The notes below the pieces were generated by a model. The model saw nothing but the letters and a program-made list of their open reading frames with translations, did not search any database and had not been told where the DNA came from. A stretch of DNA of 31,711 nucleotides from a virus. Position numbers and translations under genes: made by a program. Where the stretch lies: IMG/VR virus record IMGVR_UViG_3300036401_000348, positions 1-31,711 of that record. The stretch is one strand, 5' to 3'. Below are positions 29,958 through 31,711 of this stretch, in pieces; position 1 is the stretch's first letter; each line of letters begins with the position of its first letter.

Positions 29958-31051
29958 GCGTACCAGCCGGCGCCTTGCAGCGTCTCGAGCTGGTCGAACC
30001 ACGCGCGGAACTTCCGGCCGACGGTCTCGAGGCAGTAGCGGGCCTGTGCCTTCGCCGCGACGGTGCCGCGGTCTAGCGCCATCGCCCACTGCACGGCCTC
30101 GACGCCCTGCTTCAGGGTGCGGAACCGGGCGCCGACGTCGGGCGTCACGGTCTCGGTGAACGCGCCCCAATCGGAGGCGACAACGGGGCAACCGGACATC
30201 ATCGCCTCGACTGCGACGCCGCCGAAGGGCTCGACGTAGAGCGTCGGCACGAGGAGGGCGCTCGCGTTGGCGAGGAGCTCGGCGCGTGTGGCCTTACCGA
30301 CCTCGCCGAGGTAGCGCACGTCGCCCTCGATCACGCAGCCCTCGCCGCGGACGGGCCCGAGGGCGTCTTGATCGGCACCGGGGCCGGCGACGAGGAGCTT
30401 CATTCCGAGGCGCTTCGCGATCTCGCTGGCGATGTGGGGGCCTTTCGACTCCGTCACGCGGCCGAGATAGAGGAGGTACTCGCGGCCGGCGCGCGGCTTC
30501 GCCGGCGGCACGAAGTCGTCGACGTCAAAGAAATTGGGGATCGCCGCGTCGAACGCGCGGCCATGACGCCATCCGCGCAGGCCGTAGACGTGGTGCATCC
30601 ACGTGAACGACTCGAACGCGCAGAAGTTGGTGCCGATGCCCTCGTACCCGACGGCCCACTCGACGGGCACGACGTCGGGCACTGCGTCGGCGATGGGCTT
30701 CTGCACCGACGTCGTGAGGAGGCACAGGTCGCCTTTGGACGCGCGCTCGCGCAGAGCGGGGATCGCGCGCTCGGCGAAGCACTGCCAGTAGGGCTCGGAC
30801 GCGTCCCACTTCAGAGGGCTCCGGACGGTGTCGAACGAGCGCCCGAACCAGCCGGCCCGTTCGTCCTCGTGCACGCACACGACGTGGTCGGCGTAGCCCG
30901 AGGTACCGGAGACATCCTCGCCGGCGTAGAGCACGATCTCGTAGTCGTGCCCCATCATCTTGCAGAACTTCGCGACCTTTTGCGTGTACGCGCAGGAAAG
31001 GTATTGCTCGCTCACTTGCGTGTGCGGCAGCGCGAGAAGGTGCAGCTTCAT
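29954..31051 (-). CDS. GT-B glycosyltransferase (GT4-like) inside the late operon
   Basis: A 365-aa protein from ATG 31051. N-terminal Rossmann half (HLLALPHTQVSEQYLSCAYT), a mid-part with VEWAVGYEGIGTNFCAFES and NFFDVDDFVPP, then the C-terminal half with YLLYLGRVTESKGPHIASEI, MKLLVAGPGADQDA and PTLYVEPFGGVAVEAMMSGC, the E-x7-E sugar-nucleotide motif of GT4 retaining transferases. It transfers a sugar to an unknown acceptor. It is an uncommon member for a head-tail connector cassette. Both 4-nt overlaps show it is co-expressed with structural genes. Likely acceptors are a virion protein or a host surface glycan. Confidence 0.85.
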   Translation of the reverse strand: MKLHLLALPHTQVSEQYLSCAYTQKVAKFCKMMGHDYEIVLYAGEDVSGTSGYADHVVCVHEDERAGWFGRSFDTVRSPLKWDASEPYWQCFAERAIPALRERASKGDLCLLTTSVQKPIADAVPDVVPVEWAVGYEGIGTNFCAFESFTWMHHVYGLRGWRHGRAFDAAIPNFFDVDDFVPPAKPRAGREYLLYLGRVTESKGPHIASEIAKRLGMKLLVAGPGADQDALGPVRGEGCVIEGDVRYLGEVGKATRAELLANASALLVPTLYVEPFGGVAVEAMMSGCPVVASDWGAFTETVTPDVGARFRTLKQGVEAVQWAMALDRGTVAAKAQARYCLETVGRKFRAWFDQLETLQGAGWYA

Positions 31052-31518
31052 CCGCCCTGGTCTTCGCTCGAGGCCGTCTCGAATTGCAGGTCGAACCCCA
31101 CGTAAGGGCTCGTCTCGCTGTAGCCGAGCGGGCCGCCCTTGCTGACCGCGCTCGTGAGGTTGTTCTCCCTCACAGGGAGCTCGAACAGACCCTCGGCGGA
31201 GTCAGCGGCCTCTTTCATCTCGGCGAGCGCGTCGACAGCGTCCTGAACGACCTGCGCCGATTGCGCGTCGGACGGGTTCCACCCGCGCTTCTTGTACGCG
31301 TCGACGGTGACGAGGGCGGTTAGCCACCCGAGCACCGTCTCGGGGTACGGGGGAACGAACGGAACGACGTAGCGCTTCTGCAGGCGGGCGTTGATGAGGC
31401 TCGACCTCACGGCGATCCGGGCATCGAGAAAACCGGCGAAGGTCGTCTCGAGGTAGGCCACGTCTTCGGGCGGCATGACCGTCCGAAGCGTAAATTCCGT
31501 CACCGTGAGGTAGGCCAC
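31048..31518 (-). CDS. Head-tail connector protein (Gp36/DUF1320-like)
   Basis: A 156-aa protein from GTG 31518. Starts YLTVTEFTLRTVMPPEDVAY, then FAGFLDARIAVRSSLINARLQKRYVVPF, the helical core with conserved LDARI..RSxINxRLxKRY typical of Mu gp36/DUF1320 connector proteins, which sit under the portal. Located between the capsid-side gene and the completion proteins, as expected. Confidence 0.7.
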   Translation of the reverse strand: MAYLTVTEFTLRTVMPPEDVAYLETTFAGFLDARIAVRSSLINARLQKRYVVPFVPPYPETVLGWLTALVTVDAYKKRGWNPSDAQSAQVVQDAVDALAEMKEAADSAEGLFELPVRENNLTSAVSKGGPLGYSETSPYVGFDLQFETASSEDQGG

Positions 31519-31534
31519 CGATCAGACGCCCGGA

Positions 31535-31711
31535 TCAGGACGCGTCGACGCGGAACACCGTGTACGGGTGACCGTACTGGGTGCTCATGCGGCCCTGCAC
31601 GTGGTACTCGAGCTCGTTCGCACGATCGAGAACGGCGTCGAGGCCGCTGTTCGCCTGGTCACCAGAGTAGTAGGTGACCTTGAAAGGCTTCCGGTTGACG
31701 TGGAGGAGGCC
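31535..31711 (-). CDS. C-terminal end of a virion protein, 5'-partial (major capsid candidate)
   Basis: 58 codons plus stop remain inside the window; the start lies beyond the right edge. The visible end reads LLHVNRKPFKVTYYSGDQAN, a helix LDAVLDRANELEYHVQGRMS and the closing strand YGHPYTVFRVDAS. This looks like a compact alpha/beta structural domain. By order (before a DUF1320-type connector) the major capsid protein is the best guess. It could also be another head protein. Confidence 0.5.
   Translation of the reverse strand, partial: GLLHVNRKPFKVTYYSGDQANSGLDAVLDRANELEYHVQGRMSTQYGHPYTVFRVDAS

Noticed and set aside
1-31711. Integrated prophage with host flanks
   Set aside because: No host genes are visible, and phage genes lie on both sides of the att core.
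1-31711. CRISPR arrays or insertion sequences
   Set aside because: No regularly spaced repeats and no transposase motifs were seen; the only recombinase is the integrase.

Overview
This window is a large part of a GC-rich, temperate, contractile-tailed (myovirus-type) phage genome. No host genes are recognisable. The host is probably a Gram-negative, high-GC bacterium: the tail is P2/Mu-like and the lysis cassette carries short lipoproteins of the kind used as outer-membrane spanins. The host cannot be named from the sequence. An attP-like site (25-bp tRNA or tmRNA 3' end plus repeated integrase arm sites) has phage genes on BOTH sides. This suggests a virion or excised form, or a circularly permuted contig, rather than a prophage joined to host DNA at this point.

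Region 1 (3-8032, + strand) is an early operon of nucleic-acid and nucleotide metabolism. It holds a RecB/Cas4-like PD-(D/E)XK nuclease (cut by the window edge), an HD phosphohydrolase, a MazZ/DUF5664-type dATP/dGTP diphosphohydrolase, an HExxH metallopeptidase-like protein, a calcineurin-like phosphoesterase, a beta-class DNA methyltransferase, an SNF2/SF2 helicase and a DUF669-like ssDNA-binding candidate, with several small unknown genes. Eleven consecutive gene junctions are 4-nt ATGA/GTGA overlaps, so the operon is tightly coupled.

Region 2 (8015-8583) is the genetic switch: an XRE-type repressor on the - strand, a 287-nt intergenic region with three operator-like palindromes, and a perfect 13-bp hairpin before the + strand operon resumes.

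Region 3 (8584-14820, + strand) is the replication and integration operon: a family A DNA polymerase with 3'-5' exonuclease, a sigma-70-like factor, a probable beta-clamp-like sliding clamp, small genes, a MerR/excisionase-type HTH protein, a tyrosine integrase and a ribbon-helix-helix-like protein. It is followed by the attP region (14792-15019) and a - strand terminator.

Region 4 (15089-15729, + strand) holds two small moron-like genes (an exported protein and a one-helix membrane protein). They converge on the late operon and share a CTAG with its last stop codon.

Region 5 (15726-31711, - strand) is the late operon, read from right to left. It runs: protein at the right edge (capsid candidate), head-tail connector, a glycosyltransferase (unexpected here), tail completion protein, tail terminator candidate, sheath, tube, tail assembly chaperone with a probable -1 frameshift, tape measure, baseplate proteins (hub/spike, gp25/W-like, J, I-like), three fibre-like proteins (glycine-rich, WLDDFF-type, collagen-like), then holin candidate, two lipoproteins and a GH25/DUF1906-like endolysin.

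The most interesting hypothesis is that the HD hydrolase, the MazZ-like protein and the family A polymerase are parts of a 2-aminoadenine (Z-genome) type DNA modification system, similar to DatZ, MazZ and DpoZ. The defining enzyme PurZ is not in this window, so this is unproven. Other points of interest are the phage sliding clamp, the glycosyltransferase inside the morphogenesis operon, and the attP arm architecture.
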